A stretch of DNA of 64,000 bases from Phyllobacterium phragmitis (GCF_002980495.1 NZ_PVBR01000009.1:124001-188000), one strand, 5' to 3'. Numbered from the stretch's first letter, positions 10,708 to 19,651 are shown. The notes: generated by a model not told the origin, from the sequence alone. Made by a program: numbers and translations.

Positions 10708-10912
10708 TCCAGCAAAGCGGTGATAGTATTGCGTCAACGAGGCGCAAGTGAAGGAAACGAGCAACCCAAACCAGATTCCAGCTTACGGTAGAGATGGGCT
10801 GATGGGCAACAGCGAGGCGGGCGAACAAAAAGGCGCACGCATTTTTCAAGGAGCAAGGCGTCATGTCTTTCGGCTGTTCGCCGATTGCTCGACGGAGCTC
10901 GGCTTGCCAATT

Positions 10913-11000
10913 CGGAGGACGGACCGAGCAAGGACCAGATGCACAGCTTCATGGCGATCAAGCGCCATGGCCGGCCCGAGAATGTCGCCGGCGAGACCGG
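10913..11000 (+). pseudogene. Fragment of a short-chain dehydrogenase (SDR)
   Basis: One frame reads GPSKDQMHSFMAIKRHGRPE followed by NVAG, which is the segment just before the C-terminus of many rhizobial SDR oxidoreductases (MHSFMAIKRHG-PEEVAGMVA as I remember it). Homology stops abruptly after VAG and nothing before it looks SDR-like. It is a relic of about 25 codons in a decayed stretch between the kinase gene and the amidohydrolases. Confidence 0.55.
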
Positions 11001-11075
11001 TAATTTCCCTGGGGTCGAATACGGGTTGTTAGGTCGGCGTGGTCCATCAGCGTGGCTTTGTTCGGAAACAAAGCG

Positions 11076-11285
11076 ATGGCGGTGGAATGGACGATCACGA
11101 TCGAGGGCAGGAACGAATTTGGCGACACGTGCCGGAAGGAGGTGCGCATCAACGGTGAGGCGCTGCTGCGGGCCTTGATGGCCAATAAGCGAGGTGAGCC
11201 GCGTGTGTGCGCCATGGTCCGGGTGCCGACGCCTGAAGAAGAGGATCATCGCCGCCCCTGTCGCGAACGCAAGATGTCGTTGTGC
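11076..11285 (+). pseudogene. Joined transposase fragments (ISKra4-like start, IS110-like middle)
   Basis: From ATG 11076 the frame reads MAVEWTITIEGRNEFGDTCR, resembling the N-terminus of an ISKra4-type transposase (less sure). Without a break it continues as GEALLRALMANKRGEPRVCA and then MVRVPTPEEEDHRRPCRERK, which matches the region of IS110-family transposases after the DEDD catalytic part (fairly sure). Neither is complete, and the two families do not belong together, so this is a scar of nested or deleted insertions. No terminal repeats remain. Confidence 0.5.
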
Positions 11286-11302
11286 GAGGTCGTGGTGAGC
11301 GT

Positions 11303-13022
11303 TGTTATGTTTTGTTGCCCGCGATCACCGGCGCCGTCGGTTGATGTACCGTGGGGGCAATACTGTATCCAGGTCGCTTCGCTCCGCCCGCATGCATGCG
11401 ACGAAACAACTCTCAACAAAAGAAAACACAACCCAACGACAAAATCGGAATAAGTGCAGCCAGATTCCGATCTCAAAGGAAACTGGCTGTGAACGACCTG
11501 AAACTGACTATGCGCTCGCGATGCTGGGCGCATCGGCGTTCAAAACGCTCGCGGCGATCTACAGGACAATCGGCGGGCTCATTAATGTGTCGCCATGCCT
11601 CCAGGATGCGGCAGGCTATACCTCGCTTCTAGCGGTCGAGATGAAGTCTTTGTCAAGCGAAAGCACCTATACTGCACAACGCGACATCGGAGTAGAAACT
11701 GACATGAAACCGATCGAAAAACTCCTAAAGAGCCTGGCAATGGGCCCCCGCAAATTTCTAAGTGGCGCGGCTGCACTTGGTGTTGGTGCCGGATTGTCCG
11801 CGCCCGCCATTGTCTCACGCGCCGCCGCGACAGAGATTTCGGACATCTCGTTGCGAGACCAGGACCTGCCATTTATCGGCACGGAAGAGACCTTTTCCAC
11901 TCATGAGCTGATGGTGCTGAACGACAGGCTGTTCCTCGAGGATACTGGTCTTGCCGAAATCGGCCCGCGCCGCATCGGTGCAATGGACGAGGCGGGGATC
12001 AACGTTCAAATCCTCTCCGCACATACGCCAGGTGTGCAGAATGTCCCAGGTCAGGAGGGCATCGATTTTGCGTATCGTCTCAACAAAATGCTTGTCGATG
12101 GACCGATGGCCACCTATCCGGGGCGGTTCCAGGCATTTGCAACCTTGCCGTTGCAGAATCCGGAGGCCTCAGCGGACGAACTGGAACGCGCAGTTCGGGA
12201 AGATGGCTTGCTGGGAGCCCTGACTAATGGAATCATCGGGAAAAAATTCCTCGATCACCCCGATTTTGAACCCGTGCTCGCGCGTGCCGAAGCCCTTGAT
12301 GTGCCGATATACATCCATCCAGGCATTCCACCAGACGAAGTTTTCCAACTCTACTACAGCAATATGCGGCCGGAATATCAGGAGCAGTTCCAGGACCAGG
12401 TTCTCAGCATCTCAGCATATGGATGGCACCAGGAAGTCGTCACTCAATGCCTTCGAATGATCACGTCTGGGGTATTCGACAGATATCCCAAGCTCCAGAT
12501 CATCATCGGCCATATGGGCGAGGGCCTTCCGTTCTTCTACAAACGCATCGTGGAAAAGATGGGTGAAGTGACCGAAAGCACCCTGGATAAGCCATTCGAG
12601 CAATATTTCCATGACAATTTCTGGTTCACAACCAGCGCACTCTTTCAAGATGAACTGCTCGATCTTTTGCTGAAGTACATCAGTGTGGATCGAGTGATGT
12701 TTGCAACCGACTACCCGTTTGCGAACATGAAGGAAGGGACCGACTGGTTTCGGGCAGTCGATCTGCCCCGTGAAACCAAGGAAAAAATTGCATTCCGAAA
12801 CGCGGAAGAACTGTTCGGCATAAAGGTCTGACGCATCCGCCCCGCCCGGCGCTGCGGACAGGCCGTACCGCAGAAGATCCGCCCGACTGGCGGCGCCGGA
12901 CGCTCGCGCCAGGTCAGACGACCGAACGCGATGCACCGAATGACGGAAAGGCGAAGCATAACCCCGACACCGTTCACGCCGTTGCACGAGCCCGTTGGGC
13001 GGGTGCAGCGCAAGGCATTCAC
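11303..13022 (+). repeat. Tandem duplication, copy 1 (about 1.7 kb)
   Basis: The block from near 11303 to near 13022 is repeated as 13033-14760. Shared landmarks are CGTGGGGGCAATACTG in the leader, the leader stretch ending GTGCAGCCAG, the amidohydrolase gene, and a trailing piece around CGCAGAAGATC and GACGGAAAGGCGAAGCAT. Copy 1 carries about 115 extra bases (near 11463-11577) that copy 2 lacks. Many substitutions separate the copies, so the duplication is not recent. Exact ends need alignment. Confidence 0.8.
11704..12831 (+). CDS. Amidohydrolase-2 family protein (gamma-resorcylate decarboxylase-like), copy 1
   Basis: 375 residues of the metal-dependent decarboxylase/hydrolase group that includes gamma-resorcylate decarboxylase: TLPLQNPEASADELERAVRE, YIHPG (His205), GHMGEGLPFF (His270) and FATDYPF (Asp336). 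The family metal site Glu-x-His at the N-terminus reads EET (61-63), so that His is missing. The leader resembles a Tat signal but has GPRKFLSG where the paralogue has GRRSFLSG, so the twin arginine is lost. ATG 11704 is preceded by GGAG; the longer open frame upstream is repeat leader. Substrate unknown. Confidence 0.8.
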   Translation: MKPIEKLLKSLAMGPRKFLSGAAALGVGAGLSAPAIVSRAAATEISDISLRDQDLPFIGTEETFSTHELMVLNDRLFLEDTGLAEIGPRRIGAMDEAGINVQILSAHTPGVQNVPGQEGIDFAYRLNKMLVDGPMATYPGRFQAFATLPLQNPEASADELERAVREDGLLGALTNGIIGKKFLDHPDFEPVLARAEALDVPIYIHPGIPPDEVFQLYYSNMRPEYQEQFQDQVLSISAYGWHQEVVTQCLRMITSGVFDRYPKLQIIIGHMGEGLPFFYKRIVEKMGEVTESTLDKPFEQYFHDNFWFTTSALFQDELLDLLLKYISVDRVMFATDYPFANMKEGTDWFRAVDLPRETKEKIAFRNAEELFGIKV

Positions 13023-13032
13023 GATCGGTTGT

Positions 13033-14760
13033 CACACTGTTGTGTTTGTCGCCCGCGATCACCGACGCCGTCGGTCGATGTACCGTGGGGGCAATACTGC
13101 ATCCGGGTCGCTTCGCTCCGCCCGCAGGCATGCATGCGACGAAACAACTCTCAACAAGAGAAAACCCAACCCAACGACAAGATCGGAAAAAGTGCAGCCA
13201 GGCGGGCTCATTGATGTGTCGCCACGCCTCCAGGATGCGGCAGGCTATATCTCGGCTTCTAGCGGTCGAGATGAAGTCTTTGTCGAGCGAAGCTGCACCC
13301 AGACTGCCCAACGCAAACATCGGAGTAGAAACTGAGATGAAACCGATCGAAAAACCCCAACAGAGCCTCGCAATGGGACGCCGCAGCTTTCTGAGTGGCG
13401 CGGCTGCACTTGGTGTTGGTGCCGGATTGGCCGCGCCCGCCATTGTCTCCCGCGCCGCCGCGGCAGAGCCTTCGGTCATCGCGTTGCGAGACCAGGACCT
13501 GCCATTTATCGCCACGGAAGAGACCTATACCACCGACGAACTGATCGCGCTGAATGCGATTAACGATGAACACGTAGAGTACCTCAGGGAAACTGGTCTT
13601 GCCGAACTCGGCCCTGGCCGCATCGGCGCAATGGATGAGGCGGGGATCAATGTTCAAATCCTCTCCGCACATACGCCGGGCGTGCAGAATGTCCCCGGTC
13701 AGGAAGGCATCGATTTTGCATATCGTCTCAACAAGATGATTGCCGATGGCCCGATGGCCACCTATCCGGGGCGGTACCAGGCCTATGCAACCTTGCCTCT
13801 GCAGGACCCGGAAGCATCAGCGGACGAACTGGAACGCGCCGTTCGGGAAGATGGCTTTGTGGGGGCCATGACCAATGGATTCATTGGCAACAAATTTCTC
13901 GATCATCCCGATTTCGAGCCCCTTCTGGCGCGTGCCGAGGCGCTTGATGTGCCGATCTACCTGCATCCAGGTTTCCCACCGGAAGACGTGTTCAATATTT
14001 ATTACAACACCACGCGGCAAGGGTATGACCAGGAGTTCCAGAACTACATTTTTAGCGGTTCAGGGTATGGGTGGCACCAGGAAGTCATTACTCAATGTCT
14101 TCGACTGATCATCACTGGGGCGTTCGACCGCTTCCCCAATCTGCAGATGATTATCGGCCATATGGGAGAGGGCCTTCCGTTCTTCTACGAGCGTATCGTG
14201 GGCGATATGAGCGGGTCGACTGAAGACTCGCTGAACAAGCCTATCGGGCAATATTTCAGTGACAATTTCTGGTACACAACCAGCGCATTCTTCCAGGATG
14301 AACTGCTTCATCTTTTGCTGAGGTACATCAGTGTGGATCGAGTGATGTTTGGAACGGATTACCCGTTTGCAGACATGAAGCAGGGAACCGACTGGTTTCG
14401 GGCAGTCGATCTGCCCCGTGAAGCCAAGGAAAAAATTGCGTTCCGAAATGCAGAAAAGCTGTTCGGCATAAAGGTCTGACGCATCTGCCCCGCCCGGCAC
14501 TGCGGACAGGCGTCTCCCGTCCGTCCGCCGCCGAGCGGGGCCGATGGATGCGAGGCGCCGAACCGACCGCGACAAGCGCCGCGTGTCGCCGGGAATTTTC
14601 TCGCATCCCGCGTGTTCCCGCTGATTGCCGGGTCGGTGCCGCAGAAGATCGGCCCGACGTGCGGCGCCGAACGCTTGCGCCAAGGTTGGACGACCGAACA
14701 CGATGCACTGAATGACGGAAAGGCGAAGCATGACCCCGAAACACCGGTCACGCCGTTGAC
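13033..14760 (+). repeat. Tandem duplication, copy 2 (about 1.7 kb)
   Basis: Second unit of the duplication described at 11303-13022. It has the same leader, amidohydrolase gene and trailer order. The trailer of this copy runs straight into RND-pump-like coding sequence, whereas the trailer of copy 1 runs into the leader of copy 2. This suggests copy 2 keeps the original right-hand junction. Confidence 0.8.
13337..14479 (+). CDS. Amidohydrolase-2 family protein (gamma-resorcylate decarboxylase-like), copy 2, Tat signal
   Basis: 380 residues, paralogue of the gene at 11704. It has a proper twin-arginine leader (MGRRSFLSGAAALGVGAG, then AAPAIVSRAAAAE), so the product should be exported folded. 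Family features are TLPLQDPEASADELERAVRE, YLHPGFPPED, GHMGEGLPFF and FGTDYPFADM. As in copy 1, the N-terminal metal ligand pair reads EET instead of E-x-H. ATG 13337 has GGAG upstream at the same spacing as copy 1. It is the better candidate for a working exported enzyme of the two, if either works. Confidence 0.82.
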   Translation: MKPIEKPQQSLAMGRRSFLSGAAALGVGAGLAAPAIVSRAAAAEPSVIALRDQDLPFIATEETYTTDELIALNAINDEHVEYLRETGLAELGPGRIGAMDEAGINVQILSAHTPGVQNVPGQEGIDFAYRLNKMIADGPMATYPGRYQAYATLPLQDPEASADELERAVREDGFVGAMTNGFIGNKFLDHPDFEPLLARAEALDVPIYLHPGFPPEDVFNIYYNTTRQGYDQEFQNYIFSGSGYGWHQEVITQCLRLIITGAFDRFPNLQMIIGHMGEGLPFFYERIVGDMSGSTEDSLNKPIGQYFSDNFWYTTSAFFQDELLHLLLRYISVDRVMFGTDYPFADMKQGTDWFRAVDLPREAKEKIAFRNAEKLFGIKV

Positions 14761-15690
14761 GCCGGCCGATCTCGACATCCTCGGTGCGGCGGAACGTGCG
14801 GTCGGCGGTACGGTCAGCCTGCGCGGCACGGGCGCCAAAGCGATGGAGCTCGGCGCCGAAACGGTGGTCGGCGTCGATCCCCGGCTCGAGGGCCTGAAAG
14901 GCATCCGGGAGCTGCAGTCGACGGCCTCGCAGGCCGTCGGCACGGTGGCCGCCGAACTCAACGCCGGCGCCGACCCGCGCGAAGTCGAGAACGACATCGA
15001 GACCGAGGTGGCGCGGATCACGACGTTTCCTGCCGCCGCCGAGGCGCCGCGCATCACGCAGGTGGAACCGCAGGAACTCGCCGTCCAGTTCGTGCTGCAC
15101 GGCGACATCACGCGCGACGCGCTCAAGAATCTGGCCGTCCGCGTCCGCGACGAGCTGACCGACCTCCCGGGCGTCAGCCAGGTGGGGATCTCCGGCATCC
15201 CCGCCGACCAGATCGACATCGAGGTGCGCCGGGAGACGCTCCGCAGCCATGGCCTCGGACTTCTCGACCTCGCGGACCGCCTGTCGGCGCGCAATCTGGA
15301 CCTCAGTTCCGGGCAGATCGACACGGGCGCGTCGGAAGTCCAGGTGCGCACGCTCGGCGAGGCCAAGACCGCCGACGACTTCCGCAAGATTGAGCTGTTC
15401 TCGGACGACAACGGCGCCACGGTCGAACTCGGCGACATCGCCAGCGTCAGCGAAACGCGCGCCGAGACCGCCGTTCAGGCGACGTTGTCGGGAAATCCGG
15501 CGATCTTCGTCTCGGGCCGGCACCGAGCAGGTCCTCTCCGTTGCCTCCGAGGCACTCGCCTATCTGGAGGAGGATCTGAAGGCGTCGGTCTGGCGAAACC
15601 AGAGCGAGGTGCTGCAGGGACGTATCGACCTGCTCGTCAAGAACGGCACGCTCGGCGCGATCCTGATCTGTCACTTGGCAGCTAATGGTA
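14750..15690 (+). pseudogene. RND-family efflux pump fragment (periplasmic porter part)
   Basis: The frame yields LKGIRELQSTASQAVGTVAA, VGISGIPADQIDIEVRRETL and LGDIASVSETRAETAVQATL, which are the pore/docking subdomains of an HAE-type RND transporter. The first membrane helix is absent. Near 15515 the frame shifts (AGTEQVLSVASEALAYLEED continues in another frame), a few residues seem deleted before WRNQSEVLQGRIDLLVKNGT, and homology ends at GAIL about 60 bases before the insertion sequence. A further stretch at 14750-14890 is not RND-like. Non-functional. Confidence 0.8.
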
Positions 15691-15728
15691 AGAATGCGGC
15701 TGTTTGGTTCGCGTTGGGCACTTAATTA

Positions 15729-17492
15729 GGGTCTTCCACACTTTGTGTGGTTAACAGATCGTTAGCAGTGACGCCGCTATGGGCTGGCATGCGAACGCAA
15801 TCGAAATGGTCGCCCGGTCCGGGCATTAAGGTGCTAAGTGTCGTATCCAACGGCGATGGTGATTGGGTTGTGTCTGCTTGCGGACCATCCTCGGGTATTT
15901 GCCCAGATTGCCGACAACAGAGCGGAAGTCGGCACGGCTGGTCGTACCGCAGTCTCCAGGACCTGCCGATCCAAGGCAATGAAGTGACGGTATGGCTTCA
16001 GTTAAGCCGCTGGCGTTGCACATATCGGCAGTGCGGACGGAAAACGTTCACGGACCGGGTCCCGGCGATTGCCTCCCCTTACGCCCGCAGGACAACGAGG
16101 GTCGCTGACATAGTCGGCCTGCTCGGTCACAGTACGGGTGGGAGGCCCGGAGAGCGCTTGATGAGGCGGCTTGGGATGTCGATCAGCGACGACACCATCC
16201 TTCGGCACTTGAAGCGCAATGCTTCACGGGTCGGCGACGAAGCGCCGGCGCGGATCGTCGGAATCGATGACTGGAGTTGGAGGAAATCATGGCGCTACGG
16301 CACGATCATCGTTGATCTCGAACGCCGAAAGGTCATGGACATTCTCGAAGGCCGGAGCGTGGTAAGCGTTGCCCAATGGTTGAAGCGGCACCCCTCTATT
16401 GAGATCGTCAGCCGAGATCGATGCGGGCTCTACGTGCAAGCTGCTCGTGAGGGCGCGCCGCAAGCGTCTCAGGTGGCGGATCGCTTTCATCTCATCCAGA
16501 ATCTGCGTCTTGCTATCGAGGAACAGATGAGCCTCTCCGGCCGAGCTACAGGCAGAGCATTGCTGCCAGACGAGGACATCGAGACTGATCACGACGATCG
16601 TGCTTTGCATGAGCAGGCCCCTGAAACGCCTTGGCGCAATCAGCTTCGCCGGGCACATCGGCAATCCCGGAAGGAGGTGTTCGAGACGGTGCACGCCTTG
16701 AGCAAAGAAGGCCTGACCTGCTCGGAAATTGCGCGTCGCACAGGATATGGCCGCCGCAGCATCGCGAAATGGCTGACGTTCGAAACCCTACCCGATCGAC
16801 GCAGGGGTGCGCTACAGCCGACATCTCCTTTATATTTCGAAGCGTTTCTCACCCAGTGTTGGAAGGATGGCAACCGTCGTGGGCGGCATCTGTTTCACGA
16901 CATCAAGAACCGAGGATACACAGGCAGCTTCTCCAATCTTGAACGCCTCCTGGCAACCTGGCGCCGCGCCGAGAAGCCGGGAGAAGATCATGTAGCACCA
17001 TTTCCAAGCGTTTTCGTCGGCGAAACACCTGACAATGCGCCTGTGCGTGATCCGCATACCGGTCATTTGATCTCACCGGTTGTCGCCGCTACTCTTTGCA
17101 TCAAGCCGCGCGGCGCGCTGACCATCAATCAAGCACGGAAAGTCGATGCCCTCAAACAGCGATCACAGACGTTTGCTGTTTTGCGCAGCTTCTCCATGCG
17201 ATTTCGCGGAATATTTCATAGCCGAACTTCGGCGAAGCTTGAAGATTGGATCGAAGATGCCATTCATTCTGGCCTCGCCTTCCTGGCCCGTTTTGCCCGC
17301 GTTCTACGCCGCGATATCGACGCGGTCTGTAACGCCATCGACCTGCCCTGGAGCAACGGTCAGGCAGAAGGTCAGATCAACCGACTGAAGACGATCAAGC
17401 GCGCAATGTATGGCCGAGCGGGCCCAGAGCGTCTCAGAGCGCGGATGATGCCAATCAAATCGGCTGATCTCCACACAAAGTGAGGAAGACCC
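15729..17492 (+). mobile_element. ISL3-family insertion sequence (1764 bp)
   Basis: Bounded by 22-bp terminal inverted repeats, GGGTCTTCCACACTTTGTGTGG at 15729-15750 (22 bases shown as GGGTCTTCCACACTTTGTG plus TGG) and its near-exact complement at 17471-17492 (one mismatch). It contains one intact transposase gene. ISL3 elements usually make 8-bp target duplications, but the flanks CTTAATTA (left) and TATTTACG (right) do not match. An RND relic lies on the left and a methyltransferase relic on the right, so a deletion or rearrangement has probably occurred at one edge. Confidence 0.92.
15747..17483 (+). CDS. ISL3-family transposase
   Basis: 578 residues if started at GTG 15747, which lies inside the left inverted repeat; GTG 15768 or ATG 15789 (MRTQSKWSPGPGIKV) are alternatives. 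An N-terminal zinc-ribbon pattern (CPDCRQ, then CTYRQCGRKTF) is followed by the DDE region beginning IVGIDDWSWRKSWRYGTIIV and by VADRFHLIQNLRLAIE, all hallmarks of ISL3 transposases. A helix-turn-helix-like insert (GLTCSEIARRTGYGRRSIAK) sits in the middle. The C-terminus SNGQAEGQINRLKTIKRAMY completes the domain. It appears intact. Confidence 0.93.
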   Translation: MVNRSLAVTPLWAGMRTQSKWSPGPGIKVLSVVSNGDGDWVVSACGPSSGICPDCRQQSGSRHGWSYRSLQDLPIQGNEVTVWLQLSRWRCTYRQCGRKTFTDRVPAIASPYARRTTRVADIVGLLGHSTGGRPGERLMRRLGMSISDDTILRHLKRNASRVGDEAPARIVGIDDWSWRKSWRYGTIIVDLERRKVMDILEGRSVVSVAQWLKRHPSIEIVSRDRCGLYVQAAREGAPQASQVADRFHLIQNLRLAIEEQMSLSGRATGRALLPDEDIETDHDDRALHEQAPETPWRNQLRRAHRQSRKEVFETVHALSKEGLTCSEIARRTGYGRRSIAKWLTFETLPDRRRGALQPTSPLYFEAFLTQCWKDGNRRGRHLFHDIKNRGYTGSFSNLERLLATWRRAEKPGEDHVAPFPSVFVGETPDNAPVRDPHTGHLISPVVAATLCIKPRGALTINQARKVDALKQRSQTFAVLRSFSMRFRGIFHSRTSAKLEDWIEDAIHSGLAFLARFARVLRRDIDAVCNAIDLPWSNGQAEGQINRLKTIKRAMYGRAGPERLRARMMPIKSADLHTK

Positions 17493-17773
17493 TATTTACG
17501 GAACAATCCTTGCGAGACAGCCTGCAAGACGTCGGATGTACCGACGTTGATGTTCATGTCGCACAAGCGGATTGGAGCCCGTTTTCCTCGGCTGAGGTGG
17601 TCAGTGAATGTGATCCGATGTTCAAGAGCTTTCCCGGATATCAAGCGTTGACGGCGAGTGAAGCAGAATTGCTGCGTAACTCGCTGCAGGCCGCCTTCGA
17701 CGGCTACGCCGATACCAGCGGAAAGATCCACTTACCAACCAAGGCCTTTATGGCCACGGCACGGATAGATTAA
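17493..17773 (+). pseudogene. C-terminal fragment of a SAM-dependent methyltransferase
   Basis: Directly after the right end of the insertion sequence a frame reads LRDSLQDVGCTDVDVHVAQA and ends LPTKAFMATARID. The pattern (loop, beta strand, FKSFPGYQAL, then a C-terminal strand with MATA) is that of class I methyltransferases that act after an Ala/Glu-rich linker. Everything N-terminal, including the SAM-binding site, is missing, presumably removed with the insertion or an adjoining deletion. Family assignment is moderate. Confidence 0.5.
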
Positions 17774-17802
17774 CCGGTACGTGTGGGCACCCCCTCCACT
17801 AG

Positions 17803-17904
17803 GCGTTAGCCAATCAAGTGAGCGCGCGGGTAAAGACGCTGAAGGAAGACCTTGGTGTCCTCTTGTTCGAGCGCCATGCGCGCGGCGTGCGCCAGCCCTC
17901 CTAA
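17803..17904 (+). pseudogene. Fragment of a LysR-family regulator (recognition helix region)
   Basis: ALANQVSARVKTLKEDLGVL followed by LFERHARGVRQPS and a stop is the classic HTH end of LysR-type regulators (QPS-SARIKALEEELGV-LFERHARGV). Only about 33 codons remain between an upstream TAG at 17800 and TAA at 17902-17904. It is a relic. Confidence 0.75.
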
Positions 17905-17918
17905 AGCGGAGCGACCTG

Positions 17919-18767
17919 TTAACGCAAGAACGCAGGGATATATTGCCACTGATCTTTCTTCCATGGAAACATGGCTGCGGGGAGTTCGATATTGCGATCG
18001 ACATAGCCATGGAAATGCACGGTGCAATCGTCTCCGTCGCAGATGACGATGCCGAATTGGGCTGACCCTTCGTAGCAGGCCTGCTGTCCGGTCATGCCGG
18101 GAAAGAAAGGGGCGACGCGGTGCTGGTTACCGGAAATGGTAACCGCCGGGTATCCGCCCCAGCTACCGGCTGTCGTGATGTGGCAATGCCCGGCTATGAT
18201 GAGCGGGATGGGAACACCGCTTTCCTTCAGCACCGCCATCAGCTTCTCCGGTTCCGCCAGACTATAGCGATCAACCGGCATATGGAGCTTTTGCGGATTG
18301 TGATGCACGATCAGAATGACTTTCTGGTTCTTGCCATTGGCTTGCGCCAATTGCTCCGCCAGCCAGCCAAGGCGCGCCGGGCATAAGATGCCTTCGACAT
18401 GACCGGGTTCCGAACTGTCCAGCATGACGACCTGCATATCGCCTACTTCATGCGATCCCTGAACAAAGCCATTGGCGTCGAGCATCGGAGCCGTGCAATT
18501 ATCGAGATAGACCTGCCGGTCGTCGTGATTGCCCAGCATCACATATTGCGGCATTGCAAGGCGTGTGCGCATTTGCTCGAACAAACGGTAGGCTTCAGGA
18601 TCGGCTTCATCCGCGATATCGCCTGCGAAAACGCACAGATCGGCGTCGGCATAAAGCCTGTTGATCTCGTCAAAAGCCTTTGCCAGTCTTTCTTGCGTAT
18701 CCAGCCCGAACTTCACGGTTCCCGGCGCGCCCAGATGCAGGTCGCTTAGTACGATAATCTTTGTCAT
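17919..18767 (-). CDS. Metallophosphoesterase (CpdA/GpdQ-like phosphodiesterase)
   Basis: 282 residues with the full binuclear metallophosphatase signature: DLHLG, GDIAD, GNHDDR, HHNP and GHCH. It resembles cyclic-nucleotide phosphodiesterase CpdA and glycerophosphodiesterase GpdQ. No signal peptide, so it is cytosolic. ATG 18767 has AAGGAAA upstream. It is the last gene of an operon of solute-binding protein, fused ATPase and two permeases, only 17 bases after the DppC-type gene. This implies that the imported compound contains a phosphodiester; the arrangement recalls the agrocinopine (acc) operon, where uptake genes are followed by a phosphodiesterase. Confidence 0.88.
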   Translation of the reverse strand: MTKIIVLSDLHLGAPGTVKFGLDTQERLAKAFDEINRLYADADLCVFAGDIADEADPEAYRLFEQMRTRLAMPQYVMLGNHDDRQVYLDNCTAPMLDANGFVQGSHEVGDMQVVMLDSSEPGHVEGILCPARLGWLAEQLAQANGKNQKVILIVHHNPQKLHMPVDRYSLAEPEKLMAVLKESGVPIPLIIAGHCHITTAGSWGGYPAVTISGNQHRVAPFFPGMTGQQACYEGSAQFGIVICDGDDCTVHFHGYVDRNIELPAAMFPWKKDQWQYIPAFLR

Positions 18768-18784
18768 TGTTTTTCCTTTTTCGT

Positions 18785-19651
18785 TCAGGCCTGATCGAAT
18801 TTGTCGCGCAGCCAGTCCCCGATGAGAGAGACGGATAGTGTGGCAAACAGGATAATCAGCCCCGGTATGAGAGCCAGCCAGGGCGCGTTGTAGATGTGGT
18901 TGCGGCCAAGGCCCATCAAAACGCCAAGGCTGGTGTCGGGCGGCTGAATGCCGATCCCAAGAAAGTTGAGCGAAGTTTCCGCCAGGATCGTCGCCGGGAA
19001 ATTCAGCGACATATTGACAAGCAGCACGCCCATCGCATTGGGCAGGATGTGCAGCAGATAGATGCGCCAGGCAGGCGTTCCGGTCACGGTCAGCGCCTGC
19101 ACGAATGTTGACTCCTTCGCCGACAGGGCAACCGAACGCGCCAACCTTGTGTACCGCTCCCAGCCATAGATGCACATGATGACGATAAACAGGGTCATAT
19201 CCGCTCCGGGAAGTACCGCCAGCAGGGCAAGCACCAGCACCAGAAATGGCATGGTCGCCTGAAAATCCACCAGAATGCCGATCGCGTCATCGACGATCCC
19301 GCCAGACCAGGCAGCGATCAGGCCCAAAATTGTGCCGATAATCGCGCCGCCGATCGTCCCGACAAAAGCAATCAGAAAGCTGACCTGAATGGCGCGCAGC
19401 ACCAAAGAGAGCATATCCCGCCCCAGATTGTCGGTTCCGAACGGATGGGCCCAGTCGCCGCCAAATAGAAGCGGCGGTGCGAAACGGTGCAACAGGTTTG
19501 TCTTCGCCACTTCATAGGGCATGATCCATTGCGCGCTGAGCGCGCAGGCAACGAGCAGCAGCGTGAACAGAATGGAAAGCTTGACCAGGAGCGGCATGGG
19601 TGCCGAAACAGGCGTTTTCTCCACAATCGCCAGTCTTGTGGCACCAGTCAT
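18785..19651 (-). CDS. Dipeptide-type ABC transporter permease (DppC type)
   Basis: 288 residues. N-terminal membrane helix near 25-45, then the periplasmic segment with HPFGTDNLGRDMLS, which is diagnostic of DppC/OppC/NikC, and four or five further helices with the ATPase-contact loop (LTVTGTPAWRIYLLHILPNA). ATG 19651 is preferred over GTG 19666 because GGAGGAG lies right before it; it overlaps the stop of the DppB-type gene (ATGA). Part of the importer-phosphodiesterase operon. Confidence 0.93.
   Translation of the reverse strand: MTGATRLAIVEKTPVSAPMPLLVKLSILFTLLLVACALSAQWIMPYEVAKTNLLHRFAPPLLFGGDWAHPFGTDNLGRDMLSLVLRAIQVSFLIAFVGTIGGAIIGTILGLIAAWSGGIVDDAIGILVDFQATMPFLVLVLALLAVLPGADMTLFIVIMCIYGWERYTRLARSVALSAKESTFVQALTVTGTPAWRIYLLHILPNAMGVLLVNMSLNFPATILAETSLNFLGIGIQPPDTSLGVLMGLGRNHIYNAPWLALIPGLIILFATLSVSLIGDWLRDKFDQA

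Noticed and set aside
11302-11703. N-terminal extension of amidohydrolase copy 1
   Set aside because: It is duplicated leader sequence without domain; the ATG at 11704 has the same ribosome site as copy 2.
12412-13515. Long open frame on the minus strand across the amidohydrolase duplication
   Set aside because: It is antisense to conserved coding sequence and shows no recognisable domain.
11303-14760. CRISPR-like or satellite repeat
   Set aside because: There are just two 1.7-kb units, each with a gene; no short regularly spaced repeats.
14060-15523. Long minus-strand open frame opposite copy 2 and the RND fragment
   Set aside because: Arg- and Asp-rich composition typical of an antisense frame in GC-rich DNA; the plus strand has clear family matches.
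15729-17492. Composite transposon carrying cargo
   Set aside because: Only the transposase lies between the inverted repeats and no second copy is seen in the window.
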